Below, one piece after another: positions 27,288-35,382 of a DNA stretch of 64,000 bases. The stretch is from Sphingobacterium sp. SYP-B4668. Lineage in GTDB: Bacteria > Bacteroidota > Bacteroidia > Sphingobacteriales > Sphingobacteriaceae. The stretch lies in the NCBI RefSeq assembly GCF_027627455.1, contig NZ_CP115483.1:1798001-1862000 (forward strand), written 5' to 3'. The position numbers and the translations under genes were made by a program. How positions within the stretch are numbered: the first letter of the stretch is position 1; the number at the start of each line of letters is the position of its first letter. The notes beneath the pieces are model-generated. The model searched no databases, was not told where the DNA came from, and saw only the letters and a list, made by a program, of their open reading frames with translations.

Positions 27288-27513
27288 TGAAACACATTTG
27301 TCTTTTGAGCAAAAAAGAGATTTCTGTACGATAAATTGGCATGACCAACATCGTCACATCCATTCCAGTAGAGGAGGATGCATCAGCGGGATGCGATACG
27401 CGTAGATAAATTATACTAGGCATGATTTATAATGGTTGATTTATAACAAATTGGCAAAACCGGTTTTGCCAATTGCGTAAAGCTATAGAATTTAAATAAA
27501 CTCTCCAATTTTT
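27288..27513. other. Intergenic region with regulatory palindrome
   Basis: 226 bases between the LacI gene and the ROK kinase, both on the minus strand. It holds the palindrome at 27449-27474 and presumably the promoter of the kinase-porter operon; no exact TAnnTTTG box is seen. Confidence 0.5.
27449..27474. promoter_or_regulatory. Perfect 26-base palindrome, probable LacI-family operator
   Basis: The half-site AATTGGCAAAACC is followed directly by its exact complement. The central CG and the flanking symmetric AAAAC/GTTTT arms fit LacI-type operators. It lies 40 bases beyond the LacI gene and about 160 bases before the ROK kinase start. A TTTG that could serve as a -33 element overlaps its edge (minus strand 27450-27447). 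Confidence 0.75.
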
Positions 27514-28503
27514 TTATAAGGAACTTTGTCTTATCTGAAGTTCGGAAGGTATAATGTCCTCTACTGTAGTATTGTTTCTATCTTTTAATTGGTCTAGTAA
27601 TATGTGTACAATGCTTTTTGCAATTCCTTCTAGAGGTTGACGGATACAAGATATTTGAGGTTGTAACAGTTCAAAAACTTCGTGGTCATCGAAGGTTACT
27701 ACAGCCAGTTTACTTCTCTTTTTAAGTTTTTGGATGGCCTTCAATCCGATTATGCAGAGGTAGTTCGTGCTGAAATAAAGAGCGTCTAGTTGAGGTTTTT
27801 TTTCTAGCCATTCTAGTACTTCTTTCCAAGGTCCTTCTCTCTTTTCTCTAAAAGATGTGAAGCAGACCTGGGGAGTATGACCTTGTTTTTCTAGTGCATG
27901 GCGATAAGCCTGGAGTCTGTCCTGCATCTGCGGCTGTTGAGAGTCAATCGTTACCATTCCAATGTTGCTATATCCCTGCATCAGTAGATGTTGGATAGCA
28001 GAGGTACTTGCTTCATAATTATTGGTGCCTACGTAATTGGTGTTTATTCCAGGGATTTTTCGATCAAATAATACGATGGGGGTATTACCTTGGATGATTC
28101 TTTGGACCTCCTCCTGTATACCATCCGTTGGCGATAATATAATTCCATCCACATGTTTGTCCAACATCGTTTGTACGATTTCAGCAGCAAGTTTATTATC
28201 CCCCATAGTGCTACTATAAAGAACCTGATATTCATATTTTCTCAGATACTCTTCGATATAGAGCGCAATGGGACCAAAGAATGAGTCACCGATATTTTCA
28301 ACGATGAGACCAATTGTACGGGACTTTCCAGTAGCTAGACTTTTCGCTAATGCATTAGGTTTGTAACCTATTTCCTCAATATAATCTCGAATACGTTGTG
28401 CTAGGACCTTACTGATTCTGCCTTTTTCTGCCTTTCCATTGATGACCAATGATACAGTCGACTTGGAAACTTTTAAATGTTTTGCTATTTCACTGATGGA
28501 CAT
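27514..28503 (-). CDS. LacI family transcriptional regulator
   Basis: 329 residues. The N-terminal helix-turn-helix (ISEIAKHLKVSKSTVSLVINGKAEKGRIS, residues 3-31) and hinge (YIEEIGYKPNALAKSLATGKS) are typical of LacI proteins, followed by a periplasmic-binding-protein-like effector domain (TIGLIVENIGDSFFGPI, GIILSPTDG, VVTFDDHE). It probably binds a sugar or sugar phosphate and controls the adjacent kinase-porter operon through the palindrome at 27449-27474, and perhaps susC. It lies 61 bases after recX on the same strand but is functionally tied to the downstream genes. Confidence 0.92.
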   Translation of the reverse strand: MSISEIAKHLKVSKSTVSLVINGKAEKGRISKVLAQRIRDYIEEIGYKPNALAKSLATGKSRTIGLIVENIGDSFFGPIALYIEEYLRKYEYQVLYSSTMGDNKLAAEIVQTMLDKHVDGIILSPTDGIQEEVQRIIQGNTPIVLFDRKIPGINTNYVGTNNYEASTSAIQHLLMQGYSNIGMVTIDSQQPQMQDRLQAYRHALEKQGHTPQVCFTSFREKREGPWKEVLEWLEKKPQLDALYFSTNYLCIIGLKAIQKLKKRSKLAVVTFDDHEVFELLQPQISCIRQPLEGIAKSIVHILLDQLKDRNNTTVEDIIPSELQIRQSSL

Positions 28504-28564
28504 AGGTTACCAACTTTATGGAAGGCAAAGTACATATTTTATATTGATATTAAGAAGAGATCGA

Positions 28565-29062
28565 TTAAATCCCTAATGTCTTTTTGTTCTTGTGGATCCA
28601 ATCATAGACAAGGGATGATTCAAAGCCTCTACTTACAGCATATTGGACGAGTTTGTTCGTCAGGATGTAAGGGTTTTGATCTTTTAGTGTGCTCACCTTT
28701 TTTAGTAAGATATCGTCTAATTTTTTGAGATAATCGTCTTCTTCGATACTGGATAATGCTATTTTGATGAGCGGTGTCGATACCTTTTTGAAAGTCAGCC
28801 CTTGCTTAATTTTATTTAGACCCCAAGCTTTCATCCTGAATTTACCAGAAGCATAGGCCAAAGCAAATCTTTCTTCGTTGAGAAAATTATCTGTAATCAA
28901 TTCCCCTATGATTTTTTCGACGTCCTCTTGGTGTTGCCCCCACTCATAGAGCTTGTCCCTTACTTCCTGTTGGGACCGTTCTTGATAGGCGCAGTAACTT
29001 TCAGCTTTTGATTTGGCTTGTCCAGGAGTGAACGACTGCTTTTTCTTTTCTTGATCGTACAT
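28565..29062 (-). CDS. recX: Regulatory protein RecX
   Basis: 165 residues, typical for RecX. The family pattern of three-helix repeats is visible: CAYQERSQQEVRDKLYEWG, then EKIIGELITDNFLNEERFALAYASGKFRMKAWGLNKIKQGL, and an ALSSIEEDDY segment. RecX binds RecA filaments and inhibits recombinase and coprotease activity. recA is not in the window. The putative -7 region at 29068-29080 is so close to the ATG that the transcript may be leaderless. The LacI gene follows in the same orientation. Confidence 0.85.
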   Translation of the reverse strand: MYDQEKKKQSFTPGQAKSKAESYCAYQERSQQEVRDKLYEWGQHQEDVEKIIGELITDNFLNEERFALAYASGKFRMKAWGLNKIKQGLTFKKVSTPLIKIALSSIEEDDYLKKLDDILLKKVSTLKDQNPYILTNKLVQYAVSRGFESSLVYDWIHKNKKTLGI

Positions 29063-29067
29063 TTTAC

Positions 29068-29080
29068 AAACTTAGATAAA
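29068..29080 (-). promoter_or_regulatory. Putative recX promoter element
   Basis: The minus strand reads TTTATCTAAGTTTG, ending 6 bases before the recX ATG. TAAGTTTG fits TAnnTTTG. The same TTATCTAAGTTT string occurs before lgt and the SNF2 gene. No TTG is seen at the usual -33 distance. Confidence 0.45.
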
Positions 29081-29281
29081 TTCATACTAATAAAATGGAT
29101 TCATGAATTCCACATCTAATATCGGGGCAAAGTTTGCACCAAATTCAGAGTGACTTTTAGATTTTTGAATAGCCTCTCCTCTAATATCCTAAGCAGATGC
29201 ATTTCCATAAATTTAGGTGAAAAAGAAGTCCAACTTAGTGAAAAAAATCACAATCTTTGAAGGACAAAAAACGAGAGGGAT

Positions 29282-31723
29282 ATGTATAGTATTTTAAAGA
29301 TTCAGAATATTCTAAAGCCGATTCAAATTCAAGTGGTCGATCTTCAGGCAGAGATTCATTATTTACTTTATGATAGTCGAAAAATTTCACATGAAAAAAA
29401 TGCACTGTTCTTTGCCCTTATCAACAGGAATGACGGACATAAATATATACATGAAGCTTATCAAAAAGGAGTACGTAATTTTGTGTTGAAAATCGGAAGC
29501 GACTACATTTCCGATTTACCAGAAGCCAATATCTTATGGGTGTCAGATACCTTGTACGCCTTGCAGGAACTAGCGAAACAAAAACGCAAGGAATTCGAAC
29601 CCCCTGTCATTGGTATAACAGGAAGCAACGGTAAGACAATCGTCAAGGAATGGCTCTTTCAACTCATGTCGCCTGAGTACAAAATCTATAGAAGCCCAAA
29701 GAGTTATAATTCGCAACTTGGAGTTGCGCTTTCTCTTTGGGGATTGACGGATTATCACAATCTGGCCATCATCGAAGCAGGAGTGAGTAAAGCCGGTGAA
29801 ATGGAGAGATTGCAAGAAATGATTGCACCCACATACGGTGTGCTGACCAATATTGGAATTGCGCATCAAGAAGGCTTCAAATCAAAGATAGCGAAAGCCG
29901 AAGAAAAGCTTCAATTGTTTAAAAATGCAGAAACGCTTATCTATCCGTCTAAGTATTTGGATGGGGTAATCTGTCCATATAGACCACGAAAGTTTGCTTG
30001 GGGAGACGAGTCTGGCAACCAATTGGAGGTGTATAGTATAAAAAAACAGAGCGAGGGTAAAACAATTGTCACTCTATCTTATAGTGGTCGAGCATTTGCT
30101 GTGGAGGTTCCCTTTGTGGACGATGGGGCTATAGAAAATGCGATTACATGTATTGCTGTTATGCTCCGCTTTGGTTATGATACGGTTGCTATAGCGGAGC
30201 GTATACAACAGATTGTCCCAGTAGAAATGCGTTTGGAGCTTAAGAATGGGAAAAACAATACCTCTATTATAGATGACTCCTATAGTAATGACCTTGTGTC
30301 GTTACAGATTGCACTGGATTTTCTAAACCAACAACATCAACATGCGCAAAAGGTGTTGATTTTGTCAGACATACCAGGACTAAATCTTGCAGATGAAAAA
30401 TATTTAAGCAAATTGAGGAGTCTAGTCTCCGAACGTAATCTTCATCAATTGATTTTGGTTGGCCCGGAATTGAGCAGATATGCAGTACAGATTGCTCCAT
30501 CCGCTACTTGTTACCCTAGTACAGAGGCCTTGCAGCAGGAAATTAAAAAACTCGATTTTCGAGATGCCACCATCTTGCTGAAAGGTGGTCGAGAATTCCA
30601 TTTTGAAAAGATTAGTAAACTATTGGTCGCCAAATCACACGACACGCTATTGGAAATTAATCTCAATGCGGTGGAACACAATCTCAATGCATATAAAAAT
30701 CTATTACCCTCCAATGTGAAACTGATGGCTATGGTCAAGGCTTTCTCATATGGGAGTGGTAGTTTTGAAGTCGCTAATCTACTGCAGTTCAATAAAGTTG
30801 ATTACCTAACGGTAGCTTTTGCAGACGAGGGTGTGGAACTCCGGAATGGAGGTATTACCTTACCGATTGTAGTGATGAGTCCCGACGAGAATGCTTTTGA
30901 TGTCATCTTGCAGAATAGATTGGAGCCCGAAATCTATAGTTTCAGAATATTGCGTGCATTTTTGAGCTTTTTGAACGTTAAAAAAATCACGGACTTCCCA
31001 ATCCATATCAAAATAGATACAGGTATGCACAGATTAGGCTTCGTGCCAGAAGAGTTAGGCGCCTTACTCGATTTATTAAAGGATCAGACGTTAGTAAGGG
31101 TGCAAAGTTCATTCTCACACCTAGCGTCTGCTGGTAATTCCATTGATAATGCATTTACAGAACAGCAGATAAAGACGTTTGACCAATTTACGATAAAGCT
31201 ACAAGAAGTATTGGGTTACCCGATATTGCGACATATCGCCGCAACATCTGGAATAGAATGGTGGCCATCTGCATATTTTGACATGGTACGACTAGGCATT
31301 GGGATGTATGGCGTAGGGATGGGACGCCCTGATTTGAATCTTCAAGAAGTAGGACAGCTCAAGACTAATATAACGCAGATTAAGGACATTCCAAAAGAAG
31401 AAACAGTTGGTTACAACCGACACGGTGTACTGCATAGAGATAGCCGAATAGCCACAATCAAGATTGGGTATGCCGATGGATATGACCGTAGATTTGGGAA
31501 CGGAGTAGGACAGATGCTAATTAATGGGCAGTTGGTCAGCACTATAGGAGATATCTGTATGGACATGTGTATGCTTGATGTCACGGATATCGATGCCAGT
31601 GAAGAGGATGAAGTAATTGTATTTCCAGATATCAAATCAGCAGCAATAGCTATTGGAACTATCCCTTATGAACTATTAGTTAATGTCTCTCAACGTGTTA
31701 AAAGAGTATATTTTTATGAATAA
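29282..31723 (+). CDS. murF-alr: Bifunctional UDP-MurNAc-tripeptide:D-Ala-D-Ala ligase / alanine racemase
   Basis: 813 residues in two catalytic domains. Residues 1 to about 450 are MurF: the ATP loop GSNGKT (114-119), the YNSQLGVALSLWGL segment, LAIIEAGVSKAGEM, NIGIAHQEGF and a C-terminal Mur ligase domain with IIDDSYSN. Residues from about 455 are a fold-type III alanine racemase with PLP lysine K486 in MAMVKAFSYGSG and catalytic tyrosine Y711 in VGYNRHGV. The fusion couples D-alanine formation to addition of D-Ala-D-Ala to the peptidoglycan precursor and is known in Bacteroidota. The DUF502 gene follows 50 bases downstream. Confidence 0.95.
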   Translation: MYSILKIQNILKPIQIQVVDLQAEIHYLLYDSRKISHEKNALFFALINRNDGHKYIHEAYQKGVRNFVLKIGSDYISDLPEANILWVSDTLYALQELAKQKRKEFEPPVIGITGSNGKTIVKEWLFQLMSPEYKIYRSPKSYNSQLGVALSLWGLTDYHNLAIIEAGVSKAGEMERLQEMIAPTYGVLTNIGIAHQEGFKSKIAKAEEKLQLFKNAETLIYPSKYLDGVICPYRPRKFAWGDESGNQLEVYSIKKQSEGKTIVTLSYSGRAFAVEVPFVDDGAIENAITCIAVMLRFGYDTVAIAERIQQIVPVEMRLELKNGKNNTSIIDDSYSNDLVSLQIALDFLNQQHQHAQKVLILSDIPGLNLADEKYLSKLRSLVSERNLHQLILVGPELSRYAVQIAPSATCYPSTEALQQEIKKLDFRDATILLKGGREFHFEKISKLLVAKSHDTLLEINLNAVEHNLNAYKNLLPSNVKLMAMVKAFSYGSGSFEVANLLQFNKVDYLTVAFADEGVELRNGGITLPIVVMSPDENAFDVILQNRLEPEIYSFRILRAFLSFLNVKKITDFPIHIKIDTGMHRLGFVPEELGALLDLLKDQTLVRVQSSFSHLASAGNSIDNAFTEQQIKTFDQFTIKLQEVLGYPILRHIAATSGIEWWPSAYFDMVRLGIGMYGVGMGRPDLNLQEVGQLKTNITQIKDIPKEETVGYNRHGVLHRDSRIATIKIGYADGYDRRFGNGVGQMLINGQLVSTIGDICMDMCMLDVTDIDASEEDEVIVFPDIKSAAIAIGTIPYELLVNVSQRVKRVYFYE

Positions 31724-31773
31724 TCCGCACATCATTTTGCATCTTTGTATAGATTATTTTGTGCTTAGCAATT

Positions 31774-32370
31774 ATGTTTTCAAAACTTTTTAGAGGATTT
31801 TTAAATTATTTCATCAAGGGGACACTAGTCGTTGTCCCTTTAGCAGGAGCAGTCTTCTTAATCCTGTGGATTGTTGCCTCGGTTGATTCTGCACTCAATT
31901 TGACCGAGCACTTCTTTGAAGATGAAAAAGGACATCCAATATATATTCCAGGTATTGGAATCTTGACTGTTATAATGGTGTTGGTACTCGCAGGAGTAGT
32001 ATTCACAAATTTTGTAACCGATCCCATTAAAAATTGGATTAACCATCAAATCAATAGAATTCCTCTTTTAAACACGTTGTATTCGTCCATCAAGGACTTT
32101 ACAGAAGCTTTTGTAGGGGATGCTAAGAAGTTTAACGAACCCGTGTTGGTAACGGTTAACGATATGGGGCTTAAAAAGATTGGGTTTCTGACTCAACATG
32201 ATTTGAGTAAGCTAGACCTTCCAAACGAGGTCATCGTCTATTTTCCTTATTCTTATTCATTTGCTGGGCAAATAGTAGTTGTCCACGCCGATAAGGTGAA
32301 AAAATTAAATATGTCTGCCACGGATGCAATGAAACTAGTTGTTTCTGGCGGTGTCAGTGGGTTGGAATAG
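31774..32370 (+). CDS. DUF502 family inner membrane protein
   Basis: 198 residues with two N-terminal transmembrane segments (KGTLVVVPLAGAVFLILWIV and ILTVIMVLVLAGVVFTNFV) followed by a soluble domain with the family segments RIPLLNTLYSSIKDFTEAF, VNDMGLKKIGFLTQ and VYFPYSYSFAGQIVVV. DUF502 proteins are widespread; their function is not established here. The ATG at 31774 (MFSKLFRGFL) matches family starts better than the GTG at 31759. It follows murF-alr with a short gap and ends at a strong terminator. Confidence 0.88.
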   Translation: MFSKLFRGFLNYFIKGTLVVVPLAGAVFLILWIVASVDSALNLTEHFFEDEKGHPIYIPGIGILTVIMVLVLAGVVFTNFVTDPIKNWINHQINRIPLLNTLYSSIKDFTEAFVGDAKKFNEPVLVTVNDMGLKKIGFLTQHDLSKLDLPNEVIVYFPYSYSFAGQIVVVHADKVKKLNMSATDAMKLVVSGGVSGLE

Positions 32371-32397
32371 TTCAACCCAGTTGTTAATAGATACAGA

Positions 32398-32434
32398 AAG
32401 CTTCCGACTTTTGAATCGAATCGGAAGCTTTTTT
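32398..32434 (+). terminator. Terminator after DUF502 gene
   Basis: Perfect 10-base stem AAGCTTCCGA / TCGGAAGCTT (32398-32407, 32421-32430) with a 13-base loop and a T tract on the plus strand. Confidence 0.88.
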
Positions 32435-32524
32435 ATCATGTGTTGCTAGATCGTTATAGATTGGGCCTGCGCTGTTCCTTATTCGTGATTAGTAAAACTA
32501 ATCCAACAAATTTGGGGTTACTAT

Positions 32525-33586
32525 TCAAAATGCAAGCTGTTTAGAAAAGTTATTATTCTCATTTCGCGTGTCAAATTCCTTGGCAATCAATTGCGCCGTA
32601 CTTAAATAGAAATGATAGATATCAGCCATTATATAGGTGTCCGAATTGCTGTAAATCGGATGTTCTAAAGGTAGTTTCAAAGATACTGGAGTTGTGGCAG
32701 GAATATTTTGCAAGGCCTCGATAATCCCCTTGGCAAAGAAAAACAATGTACTCTTATCGGTTTCCAAGGACCAGTTGATAAATAGCTGTAAGTAAGACCA
32801 AGCAGCAGTAGGTTTCAACTCAAATAAGACGGGTACAAAATTACCAATTGAGCTAATCAAGTAAGTATCTTCCTCCCGATCGGAGAGTTCTTGTTCTACG
32901 CGCTCAGAAAGTTGCTCAGCAATGTCCTTCTGATTGTTTTTTAAAGCATAATAGGCCAGGTTGATACGGGTAACTATAGGTACACGTGCACAAGTATATT
33001 GTTCCTGAAGGATGGGTTGAGCTTTGTTGTAACCCGCGTCAAATTCATTTGCTTGGAGATGAATCAGCACTTCGCTGTCCAATTCGCAAGCTTGACAATC
33101 ACTAATGCCATCTCGTTGAAATGCGGTAATTTGTTCCTGTAGCAACTTGCTCTTCTCGATATCCTTTTCTTCGGCGGCTTTGTGCAACAATTTGGAATGG
33201 TAGGCCCTCAAGTTGTATCCTTCCTTTTCCGAGCGTCTTTTGAAATCTTCCATAATGCCGACAATTTGTGTTTTACTGATGTCCGGGTTTGACTGTACTT
33301 CACTAATAATCCATTTATACTTCCAAAGGAGTTCCTCCGGGTTGTGCTGGTCAGGATGTTCGTCATATGCATTTAAGAGCCAGCTAAAAGTAGGAAGAAA
33401 ATTTCGTCGGTCATTGTGTTCCCATTCAATGTCCATTAATTGCATACGAAGCTCATACGCCCAATCGATATCATTGTTTTCATCGGCCAATTGAATGGCC
33501 TGAAGAAAATATCTTATCTTATCCTTGTCCTTATCACTTAAGTGGGATGCTGTATTTAATATTTTTTGAATCTGTAAAGTGTACAT
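32525..33586 (-). CDS. Unknown helical (TPR-like) protein of the Hsp90-Sel1 operon
   Basis: 353 residues, not recognised as a named family. It is almost entirely predicted helix, with paired helices spaced like TPR repeats (for example DWAYELRMQLMDIEWEHND, LRAYHSKLLHKAAEEKDIEKSKLL and IAYYALKNNQKDIAEQLSERVEQEL-like stretches). A CxxC (SDCQAC) lies near residue 158. There is no signal peptide or membrane segment, so it is cytoplasmic. It is the third gene of a tight operon, 17 bases after the Hsp90-like gene. Given that TPR proteins often serve as Hsp90 partners, a co-chaperone or client-adaptor role is a reasonable guess, not shown. Confidence 0.7.
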   Translation of the reverse strand: MYTLQIQKILNTASHLSDKDKDKIRYFLQAIQLADENNDIDWAYELRMQLMDIEWEHNDRRNFLPTFSWLLNAYDEHPDQHNPEELLWKYKWIISEVQSNPDISKTQIVGIMEDFKRRSEKEGYNLRAYHSKLLHKAAEEKDIEKSKLLQEQITAFQRDGISDCQACELDSEVLIHLQANEFDAGYNKAQPILQEQYTCARVPIVTRINLAYYALKNNQKDIAEQLSERVEQELSDREEDTYLISSIGNFVPVLFELKPTAAWSYLQLFINWSLETDKSTLFFFAKGIIEALQNIPATTPVSLKLPLEHPIYSNSDTYIMADIYHFYLSTAQLIAKEFDTRNENNNFSKQLAF

Positions 33587-33603
33587 GGTATCACGTTATG
33601 AAT

Positions 33604-35379
33604 CTAAATGTTTATAAAATTGTCAATTCCCATAATCAACAGATTGTTGATTCCCTCATTGAACAAGGTCATTTCTCTGTCATTTACTGGATATTTGCCA
33701 AGTAACAACGATTGTACATATAGTACATGTACGACAGAGCGAATGACATAGTCGTCTTTTACTGACAGCAGATTGTTGATTAGCTTGTTGCTTGAATTTA
33801 GGCAAAGCACCGGTTTGTCTGCGTTCTTTTTTGATGAGAACGATCCTAAAATGTCGTTGAGGGGATTGTCAGCGGATTTTTTGATCGACGAGGACGTGAT
33901 GGATATATTGGACGCGATGTAGAGCGACGGGATGTCCAGTGGAGTATATGATTTGATGATAACTTCACAACCTTGCTCGTTTAGCACCTCATTCGCTGTG
34001 TCTAAAAATGTAAGATAGGTAATCTCTTGTTCGGGGGCTAGTTCATGGAATGATGCCAAGATATCCCTTGGTGTGATTTCTTTGATCCGAATGCTACTGT
34101 CTAAGCGTTGCGCTTTTTTGAGCAGTTCCTCTTCAAATGTATATGCTGCATTGATAACCAATAGTCCTTGAGATTCAGCAATGCGTCTCATTTGTTTGAA
34201 GTCGTCTATATTGGGGGTGTAATATATCTTATCTTGATATTGCCTAATGTTTTTGAACGTCCTGACTCCTTTATTGGTTTCAAATGGCAAATCTTCAAGA
34301 AAAACACTTAGCAATTCGATATCTTCTGCAGCAATGGCCTTTATGTGTAGATAGTGAGTGTGGATTAAGTTATGGTAGACACCCTCATCTATTGTCCGTA
34401 TGTTGCGGAGGTAATCCTTTAAGGCTTCGGCAATTTCCTTTTGTGTCTCTTTCAATGTGTCGCTAGTCATCAGCGACTCCCGTGATGCAGTAGCTTGTAA
34501 GAAATCTGTGTTGATGATACATCTTACAAAAAATGCCCATTTAGGTAGTAGTCGACAGTCATCATCACTTAAAAACATCCTTTTGAGATACAGTTTGTGA
34601 CTTTGCCGATTAGAGAATTGTGCTTTATGTGGTAGAATATAGACAATTGCTTTAAGTCCTCCAGTAGGGGCATCGATACAGAATGCATCTATAAAATTGG
34701 TGTGAAAAATACTGTTGCCCAGTTTTAATAATTGGTCTTTCGCTACTTGCTTGGTCAACCATAGGCCCGTAGAGTCGTTAATACTGGCTTTTTGACTTTC
34801 TTCTATGCATTCGATCGGAATAGGGAGTAAATCTCCATAATAGCTTAAATTGTGCTGAAGAGAAGTAAATGTGAAGAGGTGCGCCCATTCTTTTTTGGGA
34901 CTTAGGATTACTCGAGTACCTATGGGGTGCTTTTCTGCTATTGGCTCTATTTGATAGGTTCCGTTAGAAAGTCCCGTCCACCTGACAGCATTTTCACTCA
35001 TTGCTGATCGTGTCTCCAATACAATCTCATTACTCACAACAAAGCAGGAAAGCAATCCTATCCCAAATTTGCCAATAAAATCCTGTGCATCCACACTGTT
35101 GCGTTTCGAACTCTCACCAATAACAGCAATGAATTGATGTATTTCAGATTCAGTAAGGCCAATTCCATTATCCTCGAAAATTAGCTTTCCTAGGGCTAGA
35201 CGCACAGTGATTTTGCCTTCGTGATATTCGTCTATATGTTGTACAGCGGTAATAGCATCGACCGCATTTTGCAGCAACTCACGCACAAATGTGTTGGGGT
35301 TGCTGTATAGATGTTCCGAAAGAAGGGATATCATCCCTTTTAAATTTACTTGAAAGATATACGATTCTTTATGTTCCAT
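33604..35379 (-). CDS. Divergent Hsp90/HtpG-family ATPase
   Basis: 591 residues. The GHKL ATPase domain is intact: E34, N38 and D41 in RELLQNAVDAI, D70 in FEDNGIGL, and the lid glycine motif FIGKFGIGLLSCF near residue 104. The middle domain keeps the HtpG region LYLKRMFLSDDDCRLLPKWAFFVRCIINTDFLQATASRESLM, with TASRE in place of the usual NVSRE. The C-terminal third is shorter and weakly conserved, so dimerisation may differ. It resembles the accessory bacterial Hsp90 group rather than housekeeping HtpG. It starts 3 bases after the Sel1-repeat gene stop, so the two are surely co-translated. Confidence 0.85.
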   Translation of the reverse strand: MEHKESYIFQVNLKGMISLLSEHLYSNPNTFVRELLQNAVDAITAVQHIDEYHEGKITVRLALGKLIFEDNGIGLTESEIHQFIAVIGESSKRNSVDAQDFIGKFGIGLLSCFVVSNEIVLETRSAMSENAVRWTGLSNGTYQIEPIAEKHPIGTRVILSPKKEWAHLFTFTSLQHNLSYYGDLLPIPIECIEESQKASINDSTGLWLTKQVAKDQLLKLGNSIFHTNFIDAFCIDAPTGGLKAIVYILPHKAQFSNRQSHKLYLKRMFLSDDDCRLLPKWAFFVRCIINTDFLQATASRESLMTSDTLKETQKEIAEALKDYLRNIRTIDEGVYHNLIHTHYLHIKAIAAEDIELLSVFLEDLPFETNKGVRTFKNIRQYQDKIYYTPNIDDFKQMRRIAESQGLLVINAAYTFEEELLKKAQRLDSSIRIKEITPRDILASFHELAPEQEITYLTFLDTANEVLNEQGCEVIIKSYTPLDIPSLYIASNISITSSSIKKSADNPLNDILGSFSSKKNADKPVLCLNSSNKLINNLLSVKDDYVIRSVVHVLYVQSLLLGKYPVNDREMTLFNEGINNLLIMGIDNFINI

Positions 35380-35382
35380 GGT

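Noticed and set aside
33604..35379. The Hsp90-like protein as a GHKL-type defence (MORC or topoisomerase-like) ATPase
   Set aside because: The middle-domain motif with LPKWAFFVRCIINT and ASRE matches HtpG/Hsp90, not MutL, MORC or gyrase B, so it is placed in Hsp90.
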